From positions 186,001 through 250,000 of the forward strand of contig NZ_BJZP01000004.1 in the NCBI RefSeq assembly GCF_007992095.1: a DNA stretch of 64,000 nt. The letters run 5' to 3'. Shown piece by piece: positions 1-9,119 of the stretch. This DNA is from Paenirhizobium naphthalenivorans. Lineage in GTDB: Bacteria; Pseudomonadota; Alphaproteobacteria; Rhizobiales; Rhizobiaceae. The translations under genes were made by a program, and so were the position numbers. The notes under the pieces are model-generated. The model was given only the letters and a program-made list of their open reading frames with translations, searched no databases and was not told the DNA's origin. How positions within the stretch are numbered: the stretch's first letter is position 1; each line of letters begins with the position of its first letter.

Positions 1-458
1 AGTGCCGCGCCCGCGCCGCCACTCGATCCGCCGGCGGAGCGTGTCTGGTCAAAGGGGTTGCGCGTCACGCCATAAACCGGATTGTAGCTATGCGAGCCGA
101 GACCGAATTCAGGCGTATTGGTCTTGCCGATGATGACCGCGCCGGCTTTGCGCAGGCGGGCAACCATCGGACTGTCTTTTGCTGGCACGTTATCTTTGAA
201 GACAGGCGAGCCATAGCTGGTCACGATCCCCGCCGTCTCGGCCAGATCCTTGATCGCCATCGGCAGGCCTTGCAACAGGCCTGGGCGCGCGCGCTCGGCC
301 TCTTCGAGCAGGATTTCGCGTTCCCGCAAGGCCACAATCGCGTTAATGCCGGGGTTTACGTCTGCGATCCGGTCAAGCGTTTCTTCCATCAGTTCTCTTG
401 GACTGATGGTTCCGGCACGTAAGGCTGCCAGCTGGTAAGTGGCATCTTCTTTGATCAT
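1..458 (-). CDS. Amidase, N-terminal part (cut by window edge)
   Basis: This is the first 152 or so residues of an amidase-signature hydrolase; the gene runs off the left edge. The visible part contains the family Lys in the motif GLPMAIKDLAETAG and the start of the Gly/Ser-rich signature (SAGGSSGGAGA), which carries the cis-Ser of the Ser-cisSer-Lys triad. Such enzymes hydrolyse amides, but the substrate cannot be told from this fragment. The ATG overlaps the stop of the upstream MYG1-like gene (ATGA), so the two are probably translationally coupled. Confidence 0.88.
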   Translation of the reverse strand, partial: MIKEDATYQLAALRAGTISPRELMEETLDRIADVNPGINAIVALREREILLEEAERARPGLLQGLPMAIKDLAETAGIVTSYGSPVFKDNVPAKDSPMVARLRKAGAVIIGKTNTPEFGLGSHSYNPVYGVTRNPFDQTRSAGGSSGGAGAA

Positions 459-1390
459 CTGACTATGACGCTCCTATCAACGGCTTTCACTGCGATGTCG
501 GCCATTTCCAGGATCGCTTCGCGTGAGCTGGCAACGGCGATGAAACGGGCGTTGTGGCAGAATTTGGCGCCTTTGACGCCGCTTGCCTCTTCCAGTGCCG
601 CATCCGTCAGTCCTGCCCAGGCGGCGGGCAGATCTGCACGTTGATCAAAGGTGTCGTTCGACAGCTTGATGCCATTCAGTGTCCAGTCACCGCCGCGCGG
701 ATTGACCACGAACAGCATGTGATCAGCCTCCGCCTTGTCAAGTGCGGAGCGGTAGGGCATGCCCATGGGCAATTCGAGGATCGGCGATGAACCTGCCCTG
801 GCGATGGCCTCCAGCACGATGCTCTGGGCGCGGGCCTTCGCCGCGAGGTTCTGGATGAAGGCCTCGATAAAACTGCGCGCAATGGGCAAGGCCGCGAAAA
901 AGGCGTCGTCGTCAGCCGTCGGCGAGGTGTCGTCGAACACAGGTTTCAGGCTTCCCAGGAGTGCGGGCAAAGTCAAGATCGACAGCGGCCCCGCCACGGA
1001 CGGCTCCATGGCGCCGTTGTCCAGAAGATCGATCGGCAGGACAAACTTCGTGTCGAACGCGGTATGGATCGCCTCAATGTCATGATCGGGCACGCCCATC
1101 GCCGCCAGATATGTTCGACCATAATGGGACCAGATCAACCCAAAGGAACTGAACGGTTGACCGTCCTCACGCAGCGGACTGGGCCGCTGATGATGGTCGA
1201 AAATCTGGGCCTGCGGCTCGTGAGCGCCTCCCACATCGAAGATGATCCTGTCAGCGGCAGGCACTAGCCATTGCCGGTCGCGGGTGCGCTTCAGCTCGGC
1301 CTTGGGAAAGAGGCGTGTGAGCACGACAGAGGACAGCAATTCGTCCGCATGGAAGCCGCCAGAATGGGTGACAAGATGAGTGATGGTCAT
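455..1390 (-). CDS. MYG1 family metal-dependent hydrolase (UPF0160)
   Basis: The protein has about 311 residues and starts MTITHLVTHSGGFHADE. The motifs HSGGFHADE, FDVGG and DHHQ are the metal-binding signatures of the MYG1/GAMM1 (DHH-like) family, whose eukaryotic member is a 3'-5' RNA exonuclease; the bacterial substrate is not established. I chose the ATG at 1390 because a TGGAG ribosome-binding site sits just upstream; the open frame extends to 1456, but that N-terminus has no family similarity that I can see. The stop overlaps the start of the amidase. Confidence 0.85.
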   Translation of the reverse strand: MTITHLVTHSGGFHADELLSSVVLTRLFPKAELKRTRDRQWLVPAADRIIFDVGGAHEPQAQIFDHHQRPSPLREDGQPFSSFGLIWSHYGRTYLAAMGVPDHDIEAIHTAFDTKFVLPIDLLDNGAMEPSVAGPLSILTLPALLGSLKPVFDDTSPTADDDAFFAALPIARSFIEAFIQNLAAKARAQSIVLEAIARAGSSPILELPMGMPYRSALDKAEADHMLFVVNPRGGDWTLNGIKLSNDTFDQRADLPAAWAGLTDAALEEASGVKGAKFCHNARFIAVASSREAILEMADIAVKAVDRSVIVR

Positions 1391-1672
1391 GGGGGCTCCA
1401 GAGGGGGCATACAAATCGAAAAGCCAGCCAATGCGGCGGCTCGCGGGAGGTTTCAATGGCGGTATTCACAGCGAATAGCGGCCAGATCAACCCTTTTGTT
1501 TGAACCGGGCGAAAACGTCTTTACTGTCACCATTTGCAAACCCGGCGGCGGACCATCGACGCATGACCGTCTGGGGCAAGCCGAGCCGCGGCTGGGATGA
1601 CTGCGGCTCCTTCGCCGGAAGCACGGGGGATTTACGGCACGCGGGCGCAACCCCTGGTCTCTTTCGGGGGCC
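1391..1672. other. Intergenic, about 280 bp
   Basis: I see no gene here. The region lies upstream of the MYG1/amidase pair and downstream of the GAF-domain gene, all on the minus strand, so it must hold the MYG1 promoter. I could not pick a convincing hexamer pair. Confidence 0.4.
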
Positions 1673-3022
1673 TCAGTCGCTGACGATGGTGAGTTCGGGC
1701 GTGCCTTGGAGGTGGAGGCGGATGCGTCCGCGGTCGGCGCGGGTAATACGGATCGGTCCGCCCTTTTCTTCGAGCCGGCGGCGCAACAGTATCAGCCGGG
1801 TCTCGAGGTTGTCCTTGACGTCAGGCAGTTGCAGGCTGCGGTCACGGCGGATCTCGCGATTGAGAAACTCCTGCCGCCCGCTGGCCGCATGTTCCTCAAT
1901 GAAATGTTTGAGCAGCCGCCCCGGAACCCCCCGGATCAGATAGTCATTATCGACGAAGATCGAGCCGTCGCGCGGATAGAAACGGATGCGCAGGGTGCCG
2001 GGCAGGGGTGTCATCGTTTCCGTGGTCGAAGGTTCGTCCTCCACCTCACTGTCCGGCCGGTCGCGCTCCTGGCCGGCAAGGGTGATAGCCAGCGCGAGAT
2101 GCCCGGCCAGGATGGCCAGCGCCTCCTCGTCACGATGGCGAAAGGCGAAGGATTGTTCAGATTCGACGAAAAGCACTCCTGCCAGCCGGTCCTGGGCCAC
2201 CATCGGTATGGCAAGCTGGCTGAGAGGCGCGGCAAGGGCCGGCAGCGGCAACGGATCGCTGCCGCTGATGCCGCTGGCCGCGCCGACCGCATGGACATAA
2301 CGCCTGCTACGGCGCAGGTCGCTGATGCGCACCGGCCGCCGCGTCGCCGCCGCCATGCCGATCACACCGCCGCCGACGGGCACTTCCGAGCCGAAACCGA
2401 AGCGGTCATAGCCGCGACTTGCGATCGTCGTCAGTTGCATGCGCTCGTCGTCCGGCACCAGCACCATCGAATGGGTGAAGCCGAACAGTCGCTCCAGTCC
2501 CTCGAGCGCATGGTCGAGCAGGTGCTCGACATTCGTCGCGGTCGCGAGTTTGGCGGCAAGCTGGCGTGTCAGGTCGAGATGGTCGCGAAGATCCTGTCCC
2601 TCGGGTTGCGGCAATTCCAGCGGGTTGGCGGCCGGCACCGCCCTGCAGTCTTCCACGCGGTAGAGATCGACGGCCTTGAGCTTCATGATGCCGGCCATAC
2701 CCTGCTCGACGCTCATGAGGTCGAGATGGGTTGTGATCCGCTCGAAGATCTCGCCTTGCGTCTCGGAGCACTCGAAGGCGAGGTCGAGGATATATTGCTG
2801 ACCGGTGCGGCCATCGACCACCATGACGGTCGCCAGGCCGTTCGCCTGCACATTGGCGGCCGTCTTGGAAAAGAACTGGTTGGAGAGCGCCACGTGCCCA
2901 TCGTCGATGTAGTACACATGAGAGAGGTAGGAGACGTTGGGCATGCCCTCCTGGTCGGTCGTGGCGATCACCGAAGGGATCACGCCCTCAAAGGCGTCGC
3001 GGATGGTGCTGAGCCGGATCAT
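1673..3022 (-). CDS. Flavin-split-barrel (PNPOx-like) protein with GAF domain and winged-helix-like tail
   Basis: The protein has about 449 residues. Residues 1-150 (MIRLSTIRDAFEGVIPSVIA.., NVSYLSHVYYIDDGHVALSNQFFSKT) look like a pyridoxamine-5'-phosphate-oxidase-type split barrel. Residues 165-320 are a GAF domain (NVEHLLDHALEGLERLFGF..., ending with LAILAGHLALAI). The last 110 residues resemble an OmpR-type winged helix (DNDYLIRGVPGRLLKHFIEEH). This suggests a small-molecule or redox-sensing regulator, which is inference. The start at 3022 overlaps the stop of the upstream split-barrel gene as ATGA; the longer open frame upstream is the shadow of that gene. Confidence 0.75.
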   Translation of the reverse strand: MIRLSTIRDAFEGVIPSVIATTDQEGMPNVSYLSHVYYIDDGHVALSNQFFSKTAANVQANGLATVMVVDGRTGQQYILDLAFECSETQGEIFERITTHLDLMSVEQGMAGIMKLKAVDLYRVEDCRAVPAANPLELPQPEGQDLRDHLDLTRQLAAKLATATNVEHLLDHALEGLERLFGFTHSMVLVPDDERMQLTTIASRGYDRFGFGSEVPVGGGVIGMAAATRRPVRISDLRRSRRYVHAVGAASGISGSDPLPLPALAAPLSQLAIPMVAQDRLAGVLFVESEQSFAFRHRDEEALAILAGHLALAITLAGQERDRPDSEVEDEPSTTETMTPLPGTLRIRFYPRDGSIFVDNDYLIRGVPGRLLKHFIEEHAASGRQEFLNREIRRDRSLQLPDVKDNLETRLILLRRRLEEKGGPIRITRADRGRIRLHLQGTPELTIVSD

Positions 3023-3501
3023 CGGGCGTCTGCCTCCGCCTCGCCGAGCCGTCGGCCGGCCTCGGGTCCGGGGGTCTGGATGAAAAGGTCGCGCGGAATG
3101 AAGGTGATGCGCACCAGATCGCGGTCGCTGAGCGTGCTCGACAACTGCAAACGACTGACGCCGAGTGCCCCCATTTCGGACAGCATGTCGGCGACATACT
3201 GACGGCCGCGCGCCTGTTCGATCGCGTCGGCGGCGCGCGCATCGGTGATCGGTCCCTTGATCTGGTAAGCCTTGTAGTTGTCGGGCTTGACGAAGGTTGC
3301 CGAGATTGGCGTGCCGGGTCGGGCATGCGTCACCGCGTCGGGCCACTGGCTGGCTGACACCAGAAGAGAGATCTGACCGCTCTCGGCGTCGAAGCGTGCG
3401 CCGGTCGAGCGCCCGATCATCGGGCGATGCGCGTCGTTGCGCGTGGCGATCAGGATCATCACGCGCCCCTCGATGAAACTCGCACCTCCCGCCTCGATCA
3501 A
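3019..3501 (-). CDS. Pyridoxamine 5'-phosphate oxidase family protein
   Basis: The protein has 160 residues and the first strand reads EGRVMILIATRNDAHRPMIGR, typical of flavin/FMN split-barrel proteins of the PNPOx family. The C-terminal part (VRITFIPRDLFIQTPGP) is also family-like. The start is TTG at 3501, preceded by AGAGGGGG at good spacing; an ATG at 3459 would cut the first strand. It is the first gene of a two-gene operon with the GAF fusion protein (4-nt overlap), so the two probably act together. The ligand is unknown. Confidence 0.7.
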   Translation of the reverse strand: MIEAGGASFIEGRVMILIATRNDAHRPMIGRSTGARFDAESGQISLLVSASQWPDAVTHARPGTPISATFVKPDNYKAYQIKGPITDARAADAIEQARGRQYVADMLSEMGALGVSRLQLSSTLSDRDLVRITFIPRDLFIQTPGPEAGRRLGEAEADAR

Positions 3502-3668
3502 TCCCGCCCCCTCTGGTGAGCCGTAATCTTAGGAAGATAGGAAAGTTTTAGCAACGCGGCGAAGCCCCTTAGGAAGCATTTAGGAAGCGCGTCGCAGGCG
3601 AGCATTCTATCAGCCTCTCATTGAGCCGGACACGCATTCTCCGGCGAAACGAAAAGAGGAAAATCTAG

Positions 3669-4376
3669 ATGACTCATCACCTGTCCCTGACCGATATAGC
3701 CGACCTCAACGGTCGCTTCGACCTTTATGGCGGCGTCCACAAGGGCCTGCGCAAGGCCGGTTGCGACATGCTTTGCCGTCTCGGCTCGACCGACTACGAA
3801 AACCCGGAGGAGGCCGCGAGCGCTCTTTCGGCGCTTCGCACCTTCCTCATGCTGGCGGCGGCCCATGTGGCGCATGAGGATGACAACATCCACGGCGTTC
3901 TGCAGCAGCGTGGCGGCACCACGGACACCGTCGACCATCAGCACGACGACCACCGGAGAGCCTTCGACCAGATCGAGGCGCTGGCTTGCTCTGTCGAGAC
4001 TGTATCGCCGATCGGCAGACGTGCCGCCGGGCGCAAACTCTACCTCGCCTTTGCCGCTTATCTCGCCGAAGACCTTGCCCATATGCACGAGGAAGAGACA
4101 GAGACAGCGGCCCAACTGTGGAAGACCTTCACAGACGAGGAACTGCTGGCGATCGAGATGCGTATCGTCGCCTCCATGTCGCCGGAGAAGAACATGGCTT
4201 TCATGCGCTTGATGATCCCGGCGATGAACCCGGTCGAGCGGGCAGCTGTTCTCGGTAGTGTTCGTACCGGCGCCCCGCCCGAAGTGTTCAACGCCATTAT
4301 CGAGTTCGCGGTTCGCCCGAGCCTTTCCGAAAAGGCCTTCAGCGATCTCGCCGCCCGACTGAAGCTTGCCGCCTGA
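3669..4376 (+). CDS. Hemerythrin-domain protein
   Basis: The protein has 235 residues. Its N-terminal two thirds form a helical bundle with the spaced metal ligands expected for hemerythrin-like di-iron domains: His24, His66/His69-Glu70, the HQHDDH stretch around residues 90-95, and HMHEEE at 138-143. Such domains bind O2, NO or iron in a di-iron centre. The last 80 residues (MSPEKNMAFMRLMIPAMNPVERAAVLGSV) match the tail of the alphaproteobacterial subgroup. It is followed by yceI after 33 bp in the same orientation, probably as one transcript. Confidence 0.85.
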   Translation: MTHHLSLTDIADLNGRFDLYGGVHKGLRKAGCDMLCRLGSTDYENPEEAASALSALRTFLMLAAAHVAHEDDNIHGVLQQRGGTTDTVDHQHDDHRRAFDQIEALACSVETVSPIGRRAAGRKLYLAFAAYLAEDLAHMHEEETETAAQLWKTFTDEELLAIEMRIVASMSPEKNMAFMRLMIPAMNPVERAAVLGSVRTGAPPEVFNAIIEFAVRPSLSEKAFSDLAARLKLAA

Positions 4377-4409
4377 GCGCGGTGTCGACCAATCTTGAAG
4401 GATACCCCG

Positions 4410-5015
4410 ATGTACAGGTTTGCTCTGATTCTGCCGCTCGTCATCCAGGCGCCGGCTGTTGCCGCCCAGTCCGTGAAACCGGCGCCCAGCGGCTCCTATG
4501 TCACAGACCCGACCCACACCAGCCTGACCTGGCGGGTCAGCCATTTCGGTCTTTCCAACTACACCGCACGCTTTGCCGCTGTCAGCGCCAGCTTGGACTG
4601 GAATGCCGAGCAGCCGGCGAAATCGAGACTGTCGGTGGCCATCGATCCGGCCTCGGTGCGCACCGACTTCCCGTTCGCGGAGGCCGAGGACTTTGACAAG
4701 AAAATCGGCACCGCGCCGGAATTCCTGGCAGCAAAGCCGATCGCCTTCGAAGCGAAGGGCATCACCCTGACGGGCGACAACACCGGCACCATCAAGGGCG
4801 ATCTCACCTTTCGGGGGGAGACCCATCCGGTCACCCTCGACGTGCGTTTCAACGATTCGTTCGCGGAACACCCGATGGACAAGCTGCCGCGCCTCGGTTT
4901 CTCCGCCACCGGGACGGTACGCCGCACCGACTGGGGCCTCGACTTTGCTGTGCCCGCCCTCGGCGAGGATGTGCAACTGATGGTTGAGACCGAGTTCGTG
5001 CCTGTGAAGAGGTAG
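4410..5015 (+). CDS. YceI family periplasmic lipid-binding protein
   Basis: The protein has 201 residues with a signal peptide (about MYRFALILPLVIQAPAVAAQ). The mature part starts GSYVTDPTHTSLTWRVSHFGLSNY and contains DLTFRGETHPVTLDV, hallmarks of the YceI lipocalin-like barrel that binds isoprenoid-type lipids. The ATG at 4410 is preceded by GAAGGA at 4397-4402. It lies downstream of the hemerythrin gene. A short GC stretch followed by T6 (5030-5040) after the stop could end transcription, but the stem is weak. Confidence 0.9.
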   Translation: MYRFALILPLVIQAPAVAAQSVKPAPSGSYVTDPTHTSLTWRVSHFGLSNYTARFAAVSASLDWNAEQPAKSRLSVAIDPASVRTDFPFAEAEDFDKKIGTAPEFLAAKPIAFEAKGITLTGDNTGTIKGDLTFRGETHPVTLDVRFNDSFAEHPMDKLPRLGFSATGTVRRTDWGLDFAVPALGEDVQLMVETEFVPVKR

Positions 5016-5203
5016 TCTGCAAGCGGCGGGGCCTTTTTTGCCTCTCGAGGTTCCCGCTGCTGCCGGCTTTTCTCCATGCGGGTTGACAAGGATTGGAGAG
5101 GAAAGGCGTTCAGTTCCCCGGCGTCAGAGGCCCCGGACTGACGATGCGTCCATCCGGCCTCATGCAAAGGCGGACCTGTGGAGCCCTCCTTGTGTTTCGA
5201 GAC

Positions 5204-6055
5204 CTAGCGCAGACGGGGCAGGCAGGTGGCTAGAAAGCCTGCAACCGTGGTCGCTGCGCGGTTGTTGCGCAGGTCGGCGTGATAGGTGACGAAGGCGTCG
5301 CGGTCGATATGGTCTGCCGCGTCCCCGACCACGCAGAGACCGTGGAGATCACCGAGGAAATCCGGCAGCACGGCAATTCCCAGTCCTGCCGCGGCTGCCG
5401 CGCATTGCACACCGAGATCGTTGGTCAGCAGCACGGTTTCCCGCGCTCCGGCGATCTCCTTCATCCAGACCTGCTGCGGCGTGTCACCCAGCGCCTCATC
5501 GAAGGCGATGAAGCCATAGGCTTCCGGTGCGTGGCTTTCGAGATAGGGCCGCGTGGCATAGAGCCGATAGCGCATCGTACCGGCCTTACGGATCACCAGC
5601 GTCGAATCGCCGGGGCGGCTTAGCCTGAGCGCCACGTCGGCCTCTCGCCGGGCCAATGAGGCGTTTCGCGTCTCGGCCAGCAGCCGCAAGCGAATATGCG
5701 GCTCTTGCGTCTTCAAGGTCGCCAGCCGCGGCGCCACCAGCGTTGAGGCGATCACCGGCGGCGCGCTGACGGAAATCTCGACCGTCTGAGCGGCATCGGC
5801 CGGCATCACGCCGCGTTCGAGCGCAAACACCTCTGCCTCCATGCGCCGGGCGTGGTCGGCAATGCGCGCGCCTTCGGCGGTCAGCAGATAGCGGCGCGGC
5901 CGGCGATCGACCAGTCGCGCATTGACCCGCGCCTCAAGTGCGGCGATCCGCCGGGCGACCGTCGCATGGTCGACCTTGAGCCGCCGCGCCGCCGCCGACA
6001 ACGAGCCCTCGTCGGCAAGCGCCACGAAAAAACGCAAGTCGTCCCAATCCTGCAT
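5204..6055 (-). CDS. LysR family transcriptional regulator
   Basis: The protein has 283 residues: an N-terminal LysR winged helix (MQDWDDLRFFVALADEGSLSAAARRLKVDHATVARRIAALE, residues 1-60) and a periplasmic-binding-like effector domain. The start at 6055 begins the domain exactly. It diverges from the monooxygenase/DUF2798 pair across a gap of about 100 bp and is the obvious candidate regulator of that pair. The inducer is unknown. Confidence 0.9.
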   Translation of the reverse strand: MQDWDDLRFFVALADEGSLSAAARRLKVDHATVARRIAALEARVNARLVDRRPRRYLLTAEGARIADHARRMEAEVFALERGVMPADAAQTVEISVSAPPVIASTLVAPRLATLKTQEPHIRLRLLAETRNASLARREADVALRLSRPGDSTLVIRKAGTMRYRLYATRPYLESHAPEAYGFIAFDEALGDTPQQVWMKEIAGARETVLLTNDLGVQCAAAAAGLGIAVLPDFLGDLHGLCVVGDAADHIDRDAFVTYHADLRNNRAATTVAGFLATCLPRLR

Positions 6056-6158
6056 CGTGCATTTCCGCGCAATTGATGTGCCTTGTTGGGGAATAGCGCG
6101 CATGTGGTCCGTCAGGCAAGACGTCGTTGTCAACAGCGAGACAAACAGGAGTTCTGCA

Positions 6159-6461
6159 ATGACCGATCTTCCATCCGCCGGCCGCTTGCGCCGTATCGTT
6201 CGCCTGACTATGGCCGAAGGCCGGGGTGGGGAGGCGCGCAGCGCCCTCCTGGAATTGCGCAAGGCCACCCTTCCGGAGCCGGGCTGCGCCGAGTTCGAAT
6301 TCTTTCAGTCACTGGCGGATGAACGCGCCTTCGTGCTGATCGAGGATTTCGCCGATGAGGCGGCTCTGACCTTGCATATGGAGGAACCCCATACCCGCGC
6401 CTTCTTCGGCCTCGGCCTTTTTGAAAGCGCCGCGCCGGTTTCAAAGGAGTGGCTGGCATGA
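6159..6461 (+). CDS. Antibiotic-biosynthesis-monooxygenase (ABM) domain protein, putative quinol monooxygenase
   Basis: The protein has 100 residues and a dimeric alpha-beta barrel pattern (RRIVRLTMAEGRGGEARSALLELRKATLPEPGCAEFEFFQS...FVLIEDFADEAALTLHMEEPHTRAF). ABM proteins of this size, such as YgiN, oxidise quinols or similar aromatics without cofactor. A CAGGAG ribosome-binding site precedes the ATG. Its stop overlaps the start of the DUF2798 gene, and a LysR gene diverges upstream. Confidence 0.8.
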   Translation: MTDLPSAGRLRRIVRLTMAEGRGGEARSALLELRKATLPEPGCAEFEFFQSLADERAFVLIEDFADEAALTLHMEEPHTRAFFGLGLFESAAPVSKEWLA

Positions 6462-6757
6462 TGAACATCGCGCCCGCAGTCCCTGGCGTTCGCAAGGCTC
6501 GCCCTTTCAGACTCGCCAAGCTTCCGGCAAACAGCCGTTTTGTCGTGTTGCCGATGATCCTGTCGTTCCTGATGTCGGGTGTGGTCGCATCGATCGCCAC
6601 CATTCGCGCACTCGGACTGACGCCGGATCTCGCGACCAGCATCCTCAAGGCCTGGGCCATGTCCTATGCGGTGGCCTTCCCCTCCGCCCTGGTGGTCATG
6701 CCGATCGTCCGTTGGATCGTCGACCGCCTGGTCGAGGCGCCGGGCGGAAAGGGCTGA
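6458..6757 (+). CDS. DUF2798 small membrane protein
   Basis: The protein has 99 residues with two hydrophobic helices (FVVLPMILSFLMSGVVASIATI and AWAMSYAVAFPSALVVMPIV), which is the DUF2798 pattern. The function is unknown. The first ATG overlaps the stop of the ABM gene (ATGA), so it is translationally coupled to it. Confidence 0.75.
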   Translation: MMNIAPAVPGVRKARPFRLAKLPANSRFVVLPMILSFLMSGVVASIATIRALGLTPDLATSILKAWAMSYAVAFPSALVVMPIVRWIVDRLVEAPGGKG

Positions 6758-7063
6758 GGGCACAGACCGCGTCCATCTCGTCTGCGTTAAGCGCGACCAC
6801 ACCGGCGAGGAAGCAGGAATGGCAAGAGCCGCCGGAGCGATCTGGCGGCCTTTTCTCTGGATCATGCGTGACTACGGCGCGCGTGGCTGACAGCAGGAGT
6901 ACGGCACCACGGCCACGACTGCCTTTTCTTGGACATTGTTCAAAGACGTCGTCGTCAACCGTTGGCGACATGTCTTCGAACCCAGGTTCCAGGATTGCGA
7001 AGAGTGCATGCCAAGTCGAGAATGGCGGTCCTTCCTGCCGTAATCAAGGGGCGGATCCCCCCC
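6758..7063. other. Intergenic, about 306 bp between converging genes
   Basis: No gene is supported here. The region separates the DUF2798 gene from the aldo/keto reductase gene, which converge on it. Open frames in it are short and lack protein-like composition, and I found no strong hairpin with a T tract. Confidence 0.4.
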
Positions 7064-7889
7064 TCAGTCCCATTCCGGCGCCAGATGCCCCGGATTGACA
7101 ATCCGCCCGTCCGGCCTTGCGAGGGCGTGTATGGCGTCCATCTCGTCGCCGTCGAGCGAGAAGTCGAAGACGGCGAAATTCTCCGCCAGCCGGCTCTCGG
7201 TCGCGGTCTTGGACAGCGCCACCACGTCCTGCTGCTGGATCAGCCAGCGCAGGCACACCTGCGCCGCCGTCTTGCCGTAGCGCACACCGATGTCCTGCAA
7301 CAACTCTTCCTTCGGCACCCGGCCGTCGGCCATGGCGTAATAGGCCGTGACCGACATGCCGTAGGAGCGGGCGGCCTCGAGAACCGCGGTCTGGTCGAGG
7401 TAGGGATGGTATTCGATCTGGTTGGTGACGATCGGTGCCTTCGACAGCCGCACCGCTTCGCCCATCAGCGCGCAATTGTAGTTCGACACGCCGATATGGC
7501 GCACCTTGCCGGCATCGACCAGAGCGTTCAGGCCGTCGATCTGCTCTTCCAGCGGCACCGGGCTCTTCGGCCAGTGCAGCAGCAAAAGATCGACATGGTC
7601 GGTTTTCAGTTTCTTCAGGCTCTCGTCGACCGACGGTCCCATGTCGCGGCGGGCGAATTTGTCGACCCACACCTTGGTGGTGAGGAAAATGTCGCCACGC
7701 GCGATGCCCGAGCGGGCGATCGCCTCGCCGACCTCCGCCTCATTGCCGTAGATCTGTGCGGTGTCGACGTGGCGAAAGCCGGTCTTGAGCGCGAGCGGCA
7801 GGATCCTCAGGACATCGGCGCCCGACATGCGGAACGTGCCAAAACCAAGCGCCGGGATATGTGCTCCATCGGCGGTGACGAACTTCATC
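7064..7889 (-). CDS. Aldo/keto reductase
   Basis: The protein has 274 residues and is a full-length NADPH-dependent aldo/keto reductase, similar in layout to 2,5-diketo-D-gluconate reductases (DkgB type). The catalytic tetrad is visible: Asp and Tyr in DTAQIYGNE, Lys in FLTTKVW, His in LLLLHWP. VRHIGVSNY and ALSKTATESRLAEN match the family. The start at 7889 follows a strong AGGAGG site. Confidence 0.9.
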
Positions 7890-8060
7890 GGGAATCCTCC
7901 TTTATGCGCGGCGGTGGCGAACAGGGCGGGCCGCCGCTTTGACCGGTCTTTCCCTAACATGACGCATTTGCCGTCCGCTTCAAGGCGGCATTCTGTCGTC
8001 GCGATCACGATTGCCGCCCTGTGCCATCGCTGCTAGCGTGCCGAAAAAATGAGGGGGCTC

Positions 8061-9092
8061 ATGCGCAGCACGAAAGTTATCCATGTCGTCAATTGCCACG
8101 CTGAAGGGGAGGTGGGCGATGTCATCGTCGGCGGTGTCGCGCCCCCACCGGGCGAGACGCTGTGGGAGCAGTCGCGCTTCATCGCCAGCGACCAGACCTT
8201 GCGCAATTTCGTGCTGAACGAACCGCGCGGCGGGGTCTTCCGCCATGTCAATCTCTTGGTTCCGGCCAAGGATCCTCGCGCGCAGATGGGCTGGATCATC
8301 ATGGAACCGGAGGACACGCCGCCGATGTCGGGCTCCAATTCCATCTGCGTCGCCACTGTGCTGCTGGACAGTGGCATCCTGCCGATGAGTGAGCCGGTGA
8401 CGAAACTGGTGCTGGAGGCGCCGGGCGGCGTGGTGGAGGTGACGGCCCATTGCCGCAACGGCAAGGCCGAGCGCATTACCGTGCGCAACCTGCCGTCCTT
8501 CGCCGACCGACTCGACGCGGTGATCGAGGTGGAAGGGGTGGGCACGCTTACCGTCGATACCGCCTTCGGTGGCGACAGCTTCGTCATCGCCGACGGCCGG
8601 GCGCTCGGCTTCTCGATCGCCCCCGACGAGGCGCGCGACATCGCTGTCATGGGCATGAGGATCACCGACGCCGCCAACGAGCAGCTTGGCTTCAGCCATC
8701 CTGATCCCGATCGCGACTGGAGTCATATCTCGTTTTGCCAGATCACTGCGCCGGTCGCCTATGAGAACGGGGTGGCGACGGGTGCCAACGCGGTGGCCAT
8801 CAAGCCCGGCAAGATCGACCGCTCTCCGACCGGCACCGGCTGCTCGGCCCGCATGGCGGTCCTGCATGCGCGCGGGCAGATGAAGGTCGGCGACCGCTTT
8901 ATCGGCCGCTCGATCATGGGCTCCGAATTTCACTGCGCGATCGAGGCGGAAACCATGATCGGCGGCAAGGCAGCCATCGTCCCGACCATCTCCGGCCGCG
9001 CCTGGATCACCGGTACCCAGCAACTGATGCTTGATCCGGACGATCCCTGGCCCGCCGGTTATCGCTTGTCCGACACCTGGCCCAAGCTCTGA
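8061..9092 (+). CDS. Proline racemase superfamily protein with Ser/Thr at both catalytic positions
   Basis: The protein has 343 residues and is a full-length member of the proline racemase / hydroxyproline epimerase / trans-3-hydroxyproline dehydratase superfamily. The first active-site motif reads MSGSNSI (Ser90 where racemases have Cys) and the second [11 protein letters not shown] (Thr257 where racemases have Cys). Thr at the second site is typical of dehydratases; Ser at the first is less usual. The substrate is therefore uncertain. The ATG at 8061 follows GAGGGGG; an in-frame ATG at 8049 is possible. A cupin gene follows after 27 bp. Confidence 0.85.
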   Translation: MRSTKVIHVVNCHAEGEVGDVIVGGVAPPPGETLWEQSRFIASDQTLRNFVLNEPRGGVFRHVNLLVPAKDPRAQMGWIIMEPEDTPPMSGSNSICVATVLLDSGILPMSEPVTKLVLEAPGGVVEVTAHCRNGKAERITVRNLPSFADRLDAVIEVEGVGTLTVDTAFGGDSFVIADGRALGFSIAPDEARDIAVMGMRITDAANEQLGFSHPDPDRDWSHISFCQITAPVAYENGVATGANAVAIKPGKIDRSPTGTGCSARMAVLHARGQMKVGDRFIGRSIMGSEFHCAIEAETMIGGKAAIVPTISGRAWITGTQQLMLDPDDPWPAGYRLSDTWPKL

Positions 9093-9119
9093 AGGCCCAA
9101 CACTGAATGGAAGGCATGG

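Noticed and set aside
3618..4976. Long open frame (452 codons) on the minus strand opposite the hemerythrin and yceI genes.
   Set aside because: The plus-strand frames encode recognisable proteins with ribosome-binding sites, and the minus-strand translation has no family features. High GC makes such antisense frames common.
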